A DNA stretch of 64,000 nt from Acidobacteriota bacterium (GCA_021788095.1 JAJYLB010000015.1:1-64000), one strand, 5' to 3'; counted from the first letter of the stretch, positions 21,363 through 29,047 are shown. Notes: generated by a model not told the origin, from the letters alone. Program-made: numbers and translations.

Positions 21363-22454
21363 ATGCGGGATGCCATTGTCTATGGACGCGACTGGACCCG
21401 GGGAGCCGGTGCGCTGGGGCGGCTCGCGGTTGCTATAGCGCGCGCCGGGGGGAAGGTGCTGCACGGCTCCGCCGCAATTTCCGTGCTTGCAAGGCCGGAC
21501 GGGCTGCTCCGCAAGATCGAGCCGAACCTCTTCACCTTTCATCCCTGGGTCTACTCCCACCGCCTGAATCGGCTTCCCGGGATGCCCCGGTTCCAAGCCG
21601 AGGCGCTAGCGCGCCAGCTACTCGTACAGGCGCGGGCGCTTGGGCTCGAGAACCCCTTTTTTGTCTACGAGTACCTGGGACGGTTACTCGTTCCGCTCGG
21701 CGAGGCGATGAGGCGGCAAGGCTGCCGTTTGGTCTTCGCTCCGATGAACTATACGGAGAGTCTCGGCGACTCCCACGTCGAGCAGTCAGATTTGACTTTG
21801 GTCTTTTCCCGTACCCTTTACTACAGGATGCGTGCGCGCTGGGCTGAAAGGGTACGCTACGGCTTCCTCGGGATCGACCTCCTGCCGTTTCGTGGGCTCT
21901 GCCCTTCCCCTGAGAACCCGCCCGCAGCGCTTGCGGCAATCCCGCGTCCGCGCCTGGGCTACGCTGGTGCCTACGGTGATGAGTTCCTGAACACGCGCGT
22001 TCTGGGCGAACTCCTGCGCCGGCAGCCCTGGTGGAATTTCGCGTCCTTTGAGGCGCCACGCGTATCCGCTGCGGCGTCCAAGCGCGCCGTGCCGCTTCCG
22101 AACGCACACTTGCTTCCTTGGCAGGATCCGAAAGGGTTTGCGCGCTGCGTCGCCAGCTTCGATGTAGGCTTCATGCCCTACGACTGCTCGAGCGTCGTCC
22201 TGCTCAATAATCCTCCTTTGAAACTTTGGGATTACTTCGCCTTGGGACTGCCCGTCGTCGCCACTCCCCTCATCCATCTTTGGCCCTATGACGGCTTGGT
22301 CCGTTTCGGTGAGACCGCCAAAGAGCTGGAACGGGCGGTGGAAGAGGCGCTGGCCGAGCCGCTCGACAGCCCCCTGCGCCAACAGCGCAGAGCAGAAGCG
22401 GAAAAGCACTCGATCGAGGCGATGGGCCGGCTGCTGGAGCAGATACTCGGGTAG
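21363..22454 (+). CDS. Glycosyltransferase, GT4-like GT-B fold
   Basis: A 363-residue protein resembling family-4 type transferases. The N-terminal half begins RDAIVYGRDWTRGAGALGRLAVAIARAG and includes NPFFVYEYLGRLLVPL. The C-terminal half has RPRLGYAGAYGDEF, a deeper LPWQDPKGFARCVASFDVGFMPYD, and NNPPLKLWDYFALGLPVVATP, the typical donor-binding segment of such enzymes. Donor and acceptor are unknown. It stands alone between Tad-like cassette C and the lasso operon, on the opposite strand to the latter, so a role in peptide glycosylation is only speculative. ATG 21363 is preferred over the track TTG 21318. Confidence 0.7.
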   Translation: MRDAIVYGRDWTRGAGALGRLAVAIARAGGKVLHGSAAISVLARPDGLLRKIEPNLFTFHPWVYSHRLNRLPGMPRFQAEALARQLLVQARALGLENPFFVYEYLGRLLVPLGEAMRRQGCRLVFAPMNYTESLGDSHVEQSDLTLVFSRTLYYRMRARWAERVRYGFLGIDLLPFRGLCPSPENPPAALAAIPRPRLGYAGAYGDEFLNTRVLGELLRRQPWWNFASFEAPRVSAAASKRAVPLPNAHLLPWQDPKGFARCVASFDVGFMPYDCSSVVLLNNPPLKLWDYFALGLPVVATPLIHLWPYDGLVRFGETAKELERAVEEALAEPLDSPLRQQRRAEAEKHSIEAMGRLLEQILG

Positions 22455-22634
22455 AATGGCGGAAACGCCCGTCCCCAAACCATAAGTACGGCCTCCCGCT
22501 TTCCTCTTCGCGTCTCAGGCACCTACAGGCGCATCGCGCGGGACCGCACGGGCTTCGAAGAGGCGGGAAATGCCGGCGGGGTTCACACCTAGCAGATTCC
22601 GGGGATGTCGGCGGAGGTTTGGCGCCACCAAGCC

Positions 22635-23090
22635 TTACCGGCGCGACACTGCGTCTTTATCCGCGCGGGCCGACCCAGGCGAAGGTGACAAACCCTTCTG
22701 CATTCTGGCGCTCGGCTTTGCGCCCGCAGCGGTTCTGGCACCAGCGGCTGCTCCTTGGCAGTAGCCACCCAACAGCGGCTGATAGCCCATCGTCAATGCA
22801 TCCCCCTGCTTCACGTAAATCCCGGTCCCATGGCCGTAGAACCGGTTACCGAAGCAGGAATAGGTGCCGGAACTCTTGTCGGCCCAAACCGTGACGTCGT
22901 CGTTGATTTTCTGTTGCGTCGCCGGGCCGAACGCGTTTCTCACCCGATTCCGTAAACTCGGAACCAGGGCGACTACTAGAAGCACCGCGAGGACCAACAA
23001 GAGGGACGCGTCCCATCCTTTGCGTTTCGGCTTGCGGGGCGTCTCCGGGCTCGCGAAATCGGAACCGTAAGATGTGTCTCGCCTCGACAT
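22635..23090 (-). CDS. Small single-pass membrane protein with an extracytoplasmic Cys domain
   Basis: A 151-residue protein starting at ATG 23090 behind GGAGG, 38 codons inside the track ORF. A basic N-terminus (SPETPRKPKRKGW) precedes a TM helix (SLLLVLAVLLVVALVPSL). The outer part has VWADKSSGTYSCFGNRFYG, G-IYVKQGDALTMGYQP and GGYC, reminiscent of a small domain in acidobacterial proteins of the pattern VWVNxxSGxYHCPGxRxYG...GYRP...C. The tail is Ala/Arg-rich and low in complexity. Function not known. It lies 315 bp beyond the lasso operon on the same strand. Confidence 0.6.
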   Translation of the reverse strand: MSRRDTSYGSDFASPETPRKPKRKGWDASLLLVLAVLLVVALVPSLRNRVRNAFGPATQQKINDDVTVWADKSSGTYSCFGNRFYGHGTGIYVKQGDALTMGYQPLLGGYCQGAAAGARTAAGAKPSARMQKGLSPSPGSARADKDAVSRR

Positions 23091-23405
23091 ACTATTGCCT
23101 CCGAACTCCCTTCTGTGCGTGGGTCCGCGCCGTCGGCACGACGCTATCTCCGCTCCCTCGGGGGTGGTTGCGTAAAGTATGGGAGAGCTTCTTCCCGCCC
23201 GCAAGTATCAACAGGGTAAACGTAGATTCTTTGGGTAATTATCCGTAGGCCTCAGGAATACGATAGGGCTCCTAAAACGACTAGTACGGTAAGGCTCCTA
23301 CGGCGGGGCTTTGACGCCGGAAGAGTGTCCGGCCGGTGCCGGGAGGGGGGTGGTGCATTGCGCGGGCGGGGCGGGCTACCACTGACCCCGCGTGGTGAGA
23401 TGGAG
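23091..23405. other. Spacer between lasso operon and small membrane protein gene
   Basis: No supported gene; the minus-strand ORFs 23252-23812 and 23281-23775 are shadows of the nucleotidyltransferase gene. No T-run-tailed terminator hairpin follows the lasso operon, so read-through into the small membrane protein gene is possible. Confidence 0.35.
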
Positions 23406-24557
23406 TCACTTTTTGAGTAGGCGGAACGGGCGCAGGAGGGCGTAGGCGAAGTTGAGCCCGGCCGGCAGGCGAAGGGCGTTCCAATCGTCGGCGGCGGGCG
23501 TAGTCGCCAAGCGCGCTGCGTAGCGGATGCCCGGCAGAAGCCCCGGCACCATGCCCATGCGATACCGAGCTTGGTGCAGGCGTGAGAGCGGCTGCGGAAC
23601 GAAGAGTCGCCCAGCCAACCAATCCGCCTGGGAAACCGCCCGAGCGTCGGCCCGGGCGGCGGCGAGGACTCCGCCGGGAATCGCGGCATCGAGTAGCGTG
23701 CTCGCGAGAAGCAACGCCACGTTGACCATCCGCCGGCAGCGCACGTGGTCTGCCCGTTCGAGCGCCGCCGGCCAATCACAGCCAGGATCCCGCGCCAACC
23801 AGGCAACGTCACAAACCCAGAGCAGCTTGGACCAGTAATCCTTCGCCCCGTGCACCGCGAGGAGGATCAGCGTATCCTCGCGGCAAAACGTCGCCACGGG
23901 CTGCCCGGCTACTTCTACTGGCTTGAGCCTGGACAGGAAGGGACCGAGATTTGGGAGGGCGGGGAAGTGGCGAAGCGTTCGCTCCGTGTGCAATTCCAGC
24001 CGAGCATCGTTTTCCGCGGAGAGAAACGCGTATTCGCCGGGAATGAGGGCTGAGGAAACAGCCAGCGCGGGAGATTCCGGTCGGTATCCCAAGCCCTCGA
24101 TCAGTTTCCACGCCGCCACCAACTCCGCGTGCGGAAGAATGAAATCGAGATCGGCAAACTCGCGCAAAGCCAGATTCCCATAAGCCATTTCGCCCAGTAC
24201 GGGGCCCTTGTACGGGACCAGGGAGATCCCCGCGCCGGCGCAGGCACCGTTGATTTCGAGCAGCTTCGCGGCGAGTTGCATATTGCGCGCCGCTGCCGCC
24301 ACTGCCGCGGCGCGAAGGGCTGCCAGGGAATCTGCCGGCACCGCGGCATCGGCGAGCGCCGGGAGTTGGGCGTAGCAGAGCGGGGCAACGCCGTGGACTC
24401 GAGCGGTTTCGATCACCAGCGGCCAAGCGAGGGTCTCTTGGAGAAGAATTCGGATTTCAGCGCGTCGTGCAGCCGAGAAAGGCCCGCCGGCAGAGGCCGC
24501 GACGAGACCATATTCGGGCCGAAGCGGGCATCTGCGAGAGGAAGCGTTACCGGTCAT
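23406..24557 (-). CDS. Lasso-cluster nucleotidyltransferase family protein
   Basis: A 383-residue member of the uncharacterised nucleotidyltransferase family (PF14907-like). Diagnostic region: VPYKGPVLGEMAYGN followed by REFADLDFIL, equivalent to the Asp-x-Asp metal motif of the polymerase-beta-type fold, then ARLELHTER. Members accompany lasso-peptide operons in Bacillales, where one is implicated in modifying the phosphorylated C-terminus of pseudomycoidin. Here it is the last gene of the operon, 55 bp after the kinase. The likely role is decoration of the peptide downstream of the kinase; the substrate is inferred. Confidence 0.75.
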   Translation of the reverse strand: MTGNASSRRCPLRPEYGLVAASAGGPFSAARRAEIRILLQETLAWPLVIETARVHGVAPLCYAQLPALADAAVPADSLAALRAAAVAAAARNMQLAAKLLEINGACAGAGISLVPYKGPVLGEMAYGNLALREFADLDFILPHAELVAAWKLIEGLGYRPESPALAVSSALIPGEYAFLSAENDARLELHTERTLRHFPALPNLGPFLSRLKPVEVAGQPVATFCREDTLILLAVHGAKDYWSKLLWVCDVAWLARDPGCDWPAALERADHVRCRRMVNVALLLASTLLDAAIPGGVLAAARADARAVSQADWLAGRLFVPQPLSRLHQARYRMGMVPGLLPGIRYAARLATTPAADDWNALRLPAGLNFAYALLRPFRLLKK

Positions 24558-24612
24558 TCCATCCTTCGCCCTTGACGAGAAACCGCGAGGGGTTGATAAG
24601 GTCTGCTTGCCT

Positions 24613-25641
24613 CTACCCGACGAGAGACGCGGCCTCGCCCCTGCGGAGGTCCTCCACGATGAGCGCGCACATGGCGCCCATCCGGCCGGGATCGGTCGAC
24701 GGCACCAACTCCTGGATGCGAACCGTGCGGGCGATCTGGCCCAAAATCGGGAACTCGCGCGCCGTCTGTTCCATGTCGAGCGCCAAAGTCATGAAGCCGT
24801 TGTACATCAGCCGCACGAGGCGATCGGCGCCGCGAACGGGTTCGAGCCGCGGCGCTAGGCTATCCGAGGTGCGCGGAGCGAGCAGATAGATCGCTTCGAG
24901 CGGCACGGGCTCGGTTTGAAACCTGCCGGGCGCGCCGTCTAGCCGCACGAGCCGCTTCTCCTCCGTCGGAAGAAAGAGGGGGAGGCTGTCCGCGGCGCCT
25001 GGCCCATAGAGGAACCCGAGCGAGTCCGGCAGCAGGCACACTCGCGGCACGCCGGGGACCACCACGATCTGGCCGTCCGGCTCGCCCGACTCGGGCTCGC
25101 GCCGGATGGCGGAAACGTCGTCGGAAAGCAGGGGGAAGCCGCGCTGGGCGAAGGCCGCGGCCGTGCTGGATTTTCCCATGCCTGGATCCCCGGCGAAGAG
25201 CACCGCGCGACCATCCACGGCCACGGCGCTGGCATGCAGGCACACGTGCCCGCGCAGGTGCAGCGCGAAGGTGAGCATCTTGCTCAGGAAGAACGCGGTG
25301 ATGACGTCAAGGCCAAGCGTGCCGGGCCACTCGATCCAGACGTTTCGGCCCTCGGCGTCCACCGCCCAGGAGAAACCTTCGATGTAGCGGAAGTAGTAAA
25401 TTCCCGTTCGCCCGCAGCGCCACATCCGCGACCAAGGCTCGCCGGCCGCATCCCGCAGCGGGCTTTCGTAGGAGGGTCCGAGCTTCTGCAGTTCCTCGGC
25501 GTTGAGCTTCGGTGGAAGGAACCCGCCGTGTAGCCAAAGGTCCGGCTCGGCCTCCTGCGATGCCGCGCTCAGGCCGGCCAGCGGGAAATTCGAGCCGACG
25601 ACCAGACCCTGCAATTGGTAGGCGCGCAAGAAACGCTCCAC
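24613..25641 (-). CDS. HprK-like lasso peptide kinase
   Basis: A 342-residue HPr-kinase-related protein. The C-terminal kinase half has LHASAVAVDGRAVLFAGDP, then the P-loop GDPGMGKSS and PLLSDDVSAI (tandem Asp typical of HprK). Homologues in lasso operons (PadeK, ThcoK, PsmK) phosphorylate the C-terminal Ser of the precursor. It starts at GTG 15 bp after the precursor stop, with a weak ribosome-binding site, so it may depend on coupling. Odd point: the adjacent precursor ends in His, so either an internal Ser/Thr or another molecule is the substrate. Confidence 0.8.
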   Translation of the reverse strand: MERFLRAYQLQGLVVGSNFPLAGLSAASQEAEPDLWLHGGFLPPKLNAEELQKLGPSYESPLRDAAGEPWSRMWRCGRTGIYYFRYIEGFSWAVDAEGRNVWIEWPGTLGLDVITAFFLSKMLTFALHLRGHVCLHASAVAVDGRAVLFAGDPGMGKSSTAAAFAQRGFPLLSDDVSAIRREPESGEPDGQIVVVPGVPRVCLLPDSLGFLYGPGAADSLPLFLPTEEKRLVRLDGAPGRFQTEPVPLEAIYLLAPRTSDSLAPRLEPVRGADRLVRLMYNGFMTLALDMEQTAREFPILGQIARTVRIQELVPSTDPGRMGAMCALIVEDLRRGEAASLVG

Positions 25642-25656
25642 GCCCGTGAGGCGCCT

Positions 25657-25812
25657 CTAATGCTTGGCGCCCGTGACGTGGCAGCCCAGGCCGCTCGGGC
25701 AGCTCTCCGCGTTGTCCTGCGCAGCGCCGCTCGACGTCAGCGTCAGCTCGCGCAGAGTTCCGTAGACGCGAAGCTCGGGAGGTGAATAAGGCACTTTAAG
25801 GGGTTTGGACAC
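25657..25812 (-). CDS. Lasso peptide precursor (A)
   Basis: A 51-residue peptide missing from the ORF track. GTG start 8 nt behind GGAAGGAGGAG; its first 17 bp overlap the 3' end of the cyclase gene. The leader has the lasso signature Tyr9-x-x-Pro12-x-Leu14-x3-Gly18-x5-Thr24 (YSPPELRVYGTLRELT). If Thr24 is the usual -2 Thr, the core begins at Thr26 and Asp33 sits at core position 8. Alternatives are Gly29 with Glu36 (8-membered ring) or Ser28 with Glu36 (9-membered). The remainder, SCPSGLGCHVTGAKH, has two Cys able to form a tail disulfide and ends in His. Expected product: a macrolactam-threaded RiPP. Confidence 0.85.
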   Translation of the reverse strand: MSKPLKVPYSPPELRVYGTLRELTLTSSGAAQDNAESCPSGLGCHVTGAKH

Positions 25813-27667
25813 GACACTCCTCCTTCCGAAAGTTATACGCGAATTGGGATTCCCATTTCAACCAATAATTCAGGTGAAAAGGCAGAAGAAGTACGGGCAG
25901 CTCCCCCGGAGCTGGGTTCTTCACCTGCTCGACGGCCCTGGCGACGTTCACGAACCGGCCCAGCTCCTCGGCCGGCTCGAACCCATCCAGCCATCCTGTG
26001 GGCGTGCTCTCGTAAAGTGCCCAGAGAAAATCGCGCTCGAGCGGACGTTTCCTCGCCAGGCGGATCTCGTCAGGAAGAAAGCCACGCATCGCGCGCCGCA
26101 ACAGTTCCTTGTCAGAGCACCAGGGCATCGCCGGCAAGCTCAGAGCGTAACGCATGAGCCGCAAGTCAAACAAGGGATGCCGCGGCTCGACCGTGACGCC
26201 GGAGCCGTTCGGGTCGTAGCCCTCGAACAGGGAGACCCATTGAAACCGGGAAAGCAGGTCGTAGGCCTCGGGCCGCACGGCTCCATTCGGTATCTCCTCG
26301 TTACCCCTGACTTCGTGTCGCTCGTACGTCTCCCTTAGATTGAGCCGGCGCTCGAGATCCGGATTCAGCCAATCGGGGAAGGGCCACGGCGGCGGGCTGT
26401 CGCGGAGGCGAGCTTTGACGTGTTCGAGAATCCGAAGCCGCCGCATGCGCCCCTCGCAAAGCAGGTGCCCGGCGACTTCCTTGGCGAGCAGCAGCCACTG
26501 TCCTTCCCGGATTCGCGCGCGACACTGGCGCAACCGGAAGCTGGAAAAGATCGGGTCTCCGCCTTGCCCGGTCAGAAAGACCCGGGCTGGGAGCGGCTGG
26601 CCCAACTCATCGGCGATCGTCCAACCCAGCATCGGGCTTTGCTCGGGCTGCGGCCGGCGGAACGCGGGTTTATCGGCGAGTCCGAACAACTGATTGCGGT
26701 CGAGCGGGAATTCGCGCCAGGAAATCCCCAGGTAACGGGCAACGCAGCGGGCGAGCGCGCCCTCATCGTGGGGGAACAGGCGCTCGTAGCTTTTGGTGTG
26801 CGCGGAAATCTTGCAGCCACTCCTGTCACCCACGCGCTTGGCCATCGCGGCCACCGAACTGGAGTCCATGCCCCCGCTCATCAGCACGGCAACGCAGTCC
26901 GTCCGCAAGCGATCGCCAACCGCCTGCTCGAAAAGCTCGAGGAACCGCTCGACGTAATCCCGGGAGTGGCGGAAAACGGTAGGCGAATCCTCCGGCAGCG
27001 TCCAATAGCGCCGCGTGCGCACTTCGCCCCGGGCCACGACGAGGACGTGGGCTGGCGGCAGACGCCAAATCGCCGCCCGCGCTGTCCGCGCCAAATCGGT
27101 ATTTCGCCCCAACACCAGAAACTCGCCAATCGCCCGCTCGTAAAGATCGTCGGGAACGTCGGGATGAAGGCGCGGGACATCCATCGAGTTGCTGAAGAGG
27201 AACGCGCGGTCAACGTGCGCGTAGAAAAACGGCTTCACGCCGAAGTGGTCGCGGGCGCAGAAGAGCTTTCGTTCGCGCGCGTCCCAAATCGCAAAGACGA
27301 AATCGCCGAGCAGATGCTCGACGCACGCCTCGCCCCAGACGGCGTAGGCGTGGAGAATCAACTCGGCGTCGGGGAGCGCGAGGGAGGCGTCTCTGCCGCG
27401 AGCGGCCAATTCGCGAATCAGGTCTTCGCGGCCGTCGATGCGGGCGTCGGCCGCGATCCGGACCTGGCCGTCGATGCTCATCGGCTGGCGCTCGCCGCGC
27501 GACTCCTGCGAGGTCGCAAACAGCGTGTGCACCAGCCCAACGTTTCCTTCCGCCCAGGTTCCGTGCGCGTCGGGCCCGCGCTCGCCGAGGAATTTCTCGA
27601 ACCGGGCGAGCAGGTCGCGATCGACGGGCGCGCCATCGAGATTCACGATGCCGGCAATGCCGCTCAT
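25796..27667 (-). CDS. Lasso macrolactam synthetase (C), asparagine-synthetase-like
   Basis: A 623-residue AsnB homologue expected to adenylate the core Asp/Glu side chain and close the isopeptide ring. The N-terminal glutaminase-like domain starts MSGIAGIVNLDG: the catalytic Cys2 of true glutamine amidotransferases is Ser, as expected if no ammonia is made. The synthetase domain has the ATP motif SGGMDSSSVAA and LTGQGGDPIFS. Start set at ATG 27667, overlapping the B2 stop (ATGA), 20 codons inside the track ORF. Its last codons overlap the precursor start. Membership of the lasso cyclase class follows from the neighbouring B1, B2 and A genes. Confidence 0.87.
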   Translation of the reverse strand: MSGIAGIVNLDGAPVDRDLLARFEKFLGERGPDAHGTWAEGNVGLVHTLFATSQESRGERQPMSIDGQVRIAADARIDGREDLIRELAARGRDASLALPDAELILHAYAVWGEACVEHLLGDFVFAIWDARERKLFCARDHFGVKPFFYAHVDRAFLFSNSMDVPRLHPDVPDDLYERAIGEFLVLGRNTDLARTARAAIWRLPPAHVLVVARGEVRTRRYWTLPEDSPTVFRHSRDYVERFLELFEQAVGDRLRTDCVAVLMSGGMDSSSVAAMAKRVGDRSGCKISAHTKSYERLFPHDEGALARCVARYLGISWREFPLDRNQLFGLADKPAFRRPQPEQSPMLGWTIADELGQPLPARVFLTGQGGDPIFSSFRLRQCRARIREGQWLLLAKEVAGHLLCEGRMRRLRILEHVKARLRDSPPPWPFPDWLNPDLERRLNLRETYERHEVRGNEEIPNGAVRPEAYDLLSRFQWVSLFEGYDPNGSGVTVEPRHPLFDLRLMRYALSLPAMPWCSDKELLRRAMRGFLPDEIRLARKRPLERDFLWALYESTPTGWLDGFEPAEELGRFVNVARAVEQVKNPAPGELPVLLLPFHLNYWLKWESQFAYNFRKEECRVQTP

Positions 27668-28233
27668 GGGTGGTTGCCTCGTGTCGCCAGGGTGGCCGGT
27701 GCTGCAGCGGTCGTAGGGGCGAGGCACGCGTCGCCCCTACGGAGACTGAAGTCCCGACCGAAGGGCACGTAGGGCAAGCCTTCCTCGTGGCCATCGGGAA
27801 GCGCGACTCCATCGACCTCGACCCAGGCATGCGCCTCGAGCTTTCCGTCGCGCTTACGCACGCCGATTTTGAGTTGCGAGGCCACGCCGCGCCGGTCGAG
27901 CAGGAAGCAAAGCACGATGGCTTGCGCCAGACACGCGCCGCCGGCGTAGCGCGCAGCCACGGCCACTAGTCGCGCCATGCGCCGCGCGGAAGCTCGAAGT
28001 CCCGCAGCCTGCGCCGGCGCGGGTGACCCGCCCCATCCGAGTCGCGTCTGAAGTATTTCGTTGAGCGGCAACTCGCCGGGCTGCGCTCCGAGCCGCCGGC
28101 CCAGGAGCGCCAGCACGCGCTTGAGTCCGAGGGCCGCAAGAGCCAGACGCACCACGGGCAGGAGCAGCAGCGCCCCGATGACGGCGGCCTTCTCCTCGCG
28201 GTGAAGCCGCCAGAATTTGCGCCAGAGGCTCAT
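27664..28233 (-). CDS. Lasso leader peptidase (B2), transglutaminase-like
   Basis: A 189-residue B2-type cysteine protease. Catalytic Cys in GGACLAQAIVLCFLLDRRG, His in EAHAWVEVDG, with Asp following, the triad of Transglut_core3 proteins. It removes the leader from the precursor presented by B1. The N-terminus has a hydrophobic helix (AVIGALLLLPVVRLALAAL). The last 25 residues (RRGDACLAPTTAAAP...) are not family-like; they translate a GTAGGGGC hairpin repeat at 27713-27740 inside the gene's 3' end. ATGA overlaps with both B1 and C. Confidence 0.85.
   Translation of the reverse strand: MSLWRKFWRLHREEKAAVIGALLLLPVVRLALAALGLKRVLALLGRRLGAQPGELPLNEILQTRLGWGGSPAPAQAAGLRASARRMARLVAVAARYAGGACLAQAIVLCFLLDRRGVASQLKIGVRKRDGKLEAHAWVEVDGVALPDGHEEGLPYVPFGRDFSLRRGDACLAPTTAAAPATLATRGNHP
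27713..27740. repeat. GTAGGGGCGA hairpin inside the B2 gene
   Basis: GTAGGGGCGA and TCGCCCCTAC form a perfect 10-bp stem with an 8-nt loop, lying within the coding 3' end of B2. It is the same family as the intergenic hairpins at 35330, 45871 and 59793. Confidence 0.75.
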
Positions 28234-28511
28234 TCTTCGGTTTGGACGAGTCCGTTCTCGACCAGCTTGGCGACGAGCGCTTCCAAATCCTTCCGCAGGC
28301 GTGCATCGTCGACTTCATAAACTCCAAGCAACTCCTGGTAAGCCCCCTCGAGCGTCCGGGATTTGCTCAGCGCCTCCCACATCCGCATGCCCACGGGATC
28401 GAGCCCGAAATAGAGCTCGTTCTCAAGGTTGAGCAGCACCGCTTCCTCGCCCACGCGCTGCAGCAAAACGTGCGCAGGCACCACCAGGCGGGCGCTGAAT
28501 GAGATCGCCAA
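28230..28511 (-). CDS. Lasso leader-recognition protein (B1), PqqD-like
   Basis: A 93-residue PqqD-family protein that binds the precursor leader and delivers it to B2 and C. The signature runs ISFSARLVVPAHVLLQRVGEEAVLLNLENELYFGLDPVGMRMWEAL, then a helical end with LEALVAKLVENGLV. The start is set at TTG 28511, 6 nt behind GGGAGGGG; GTG 28514 is equally possible. The ATG at 28568 used by longer reading frames overlaps the -10 box of the promoter and is rejected. First gene of the operon. Confidence 0.83.
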   Translation of the reverse strand: MAISFSARLVVPAHVLLQRVGEEAVLLNLENELYFGLDPVGMRMWEALSKSRTLEGAYQELLGVYEVDDARLRKDLEALVAKLVENGLVQTEE

Positions 28512-28566
28512 CACACCCCTCCCGCAAAACGACTTCCGGCGGAATCGCGATTCCCGACAGGCCCGC

Positions 28567-28575
28567 ATTATAGCA
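28567..28575 (-). promoter_or_regulatory. Extended -10 promoter of the lasso operon
   Basis: On the minus strand the sequence reads TTGCTATAATGCG: a perfect TATAAT with the TGn extension. No good -35 is seen at 17 bp (TATTTA). The predicted start is near 28560, leaving a leader of about 45-50 nt before B1. Confidence 0.6.
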
Positions 28576-29047
28576 AGGGGCACAGGCGATAAATAGCTGC
28601 TTGTGTTCGGTTTGGCAGTACCCCGGGTACTAAGTTCAGAGTCGTTTGAAAGAATATTAACGCGCCACTCAACGGCACTTAAGTGTTTCGGTCCGCCACG
28701 GCTGTTCGCCCGGCCGAAGCCCCTAGGCGCTGTCCTCGGGAGTGATGCGAAGGATCCCATGCGCCCGGCAGGGGGCCGGGGGTCTTTTCGCCCCGATGAC
28801 CGGCATCGGCACTCAGAATGAGAGCTTATCTCGCGGCGCTCTGCAGGCAATTCAGGGAGGGAGCGGGCTAGTCGGGGGGGGTGGGGAGGGGGGAAGGGGG
28901 GCAGTGTACTCGGAAGTAGGTTATTAGTTAGGCACAATACACCACTTTGGTGCCATATGCCGTGCAGAAGCCTGGTGTTAGGGTGTTTACCCTGAAGGTA
29001 TTACCGAAAACTTTAATTTAACTCATGAGCATACACAGGACACCGCG
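28574..29047. other. Divergent spacer between lasso operon and cassette D, with a long G-run
   Basis: No gene is supported. At 28874-28901 four runs of 4-8 G are separated by single or double bases, a classic G-quadruplex pattern on the plus strand. The surrounding 28600-28690 and 28920-29040 are AT-richer, typical of regulatory DNA serving both directions. Confidence 0.5.

Noticed and set aside
21363-22454. Glycosyltransferase as a lasso tailoring enzyme
   Set aside because: Opposite strand, its own putative promoter, separated by another gene; no sequence evidence ties it to the operon.
25796-27667. Housekeeping asparagine synthetase (asnB)
   Set aside because: The N-terminal Cys is replaced by Ser and the gene overlaps B2 and a lasso precursor.
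28566-28568. ATG start for B1 giving a 112-aa protein
   Set aside because: It overlaps the TATAAT box and adds 19 residues not seen in PqqD-like proteins.
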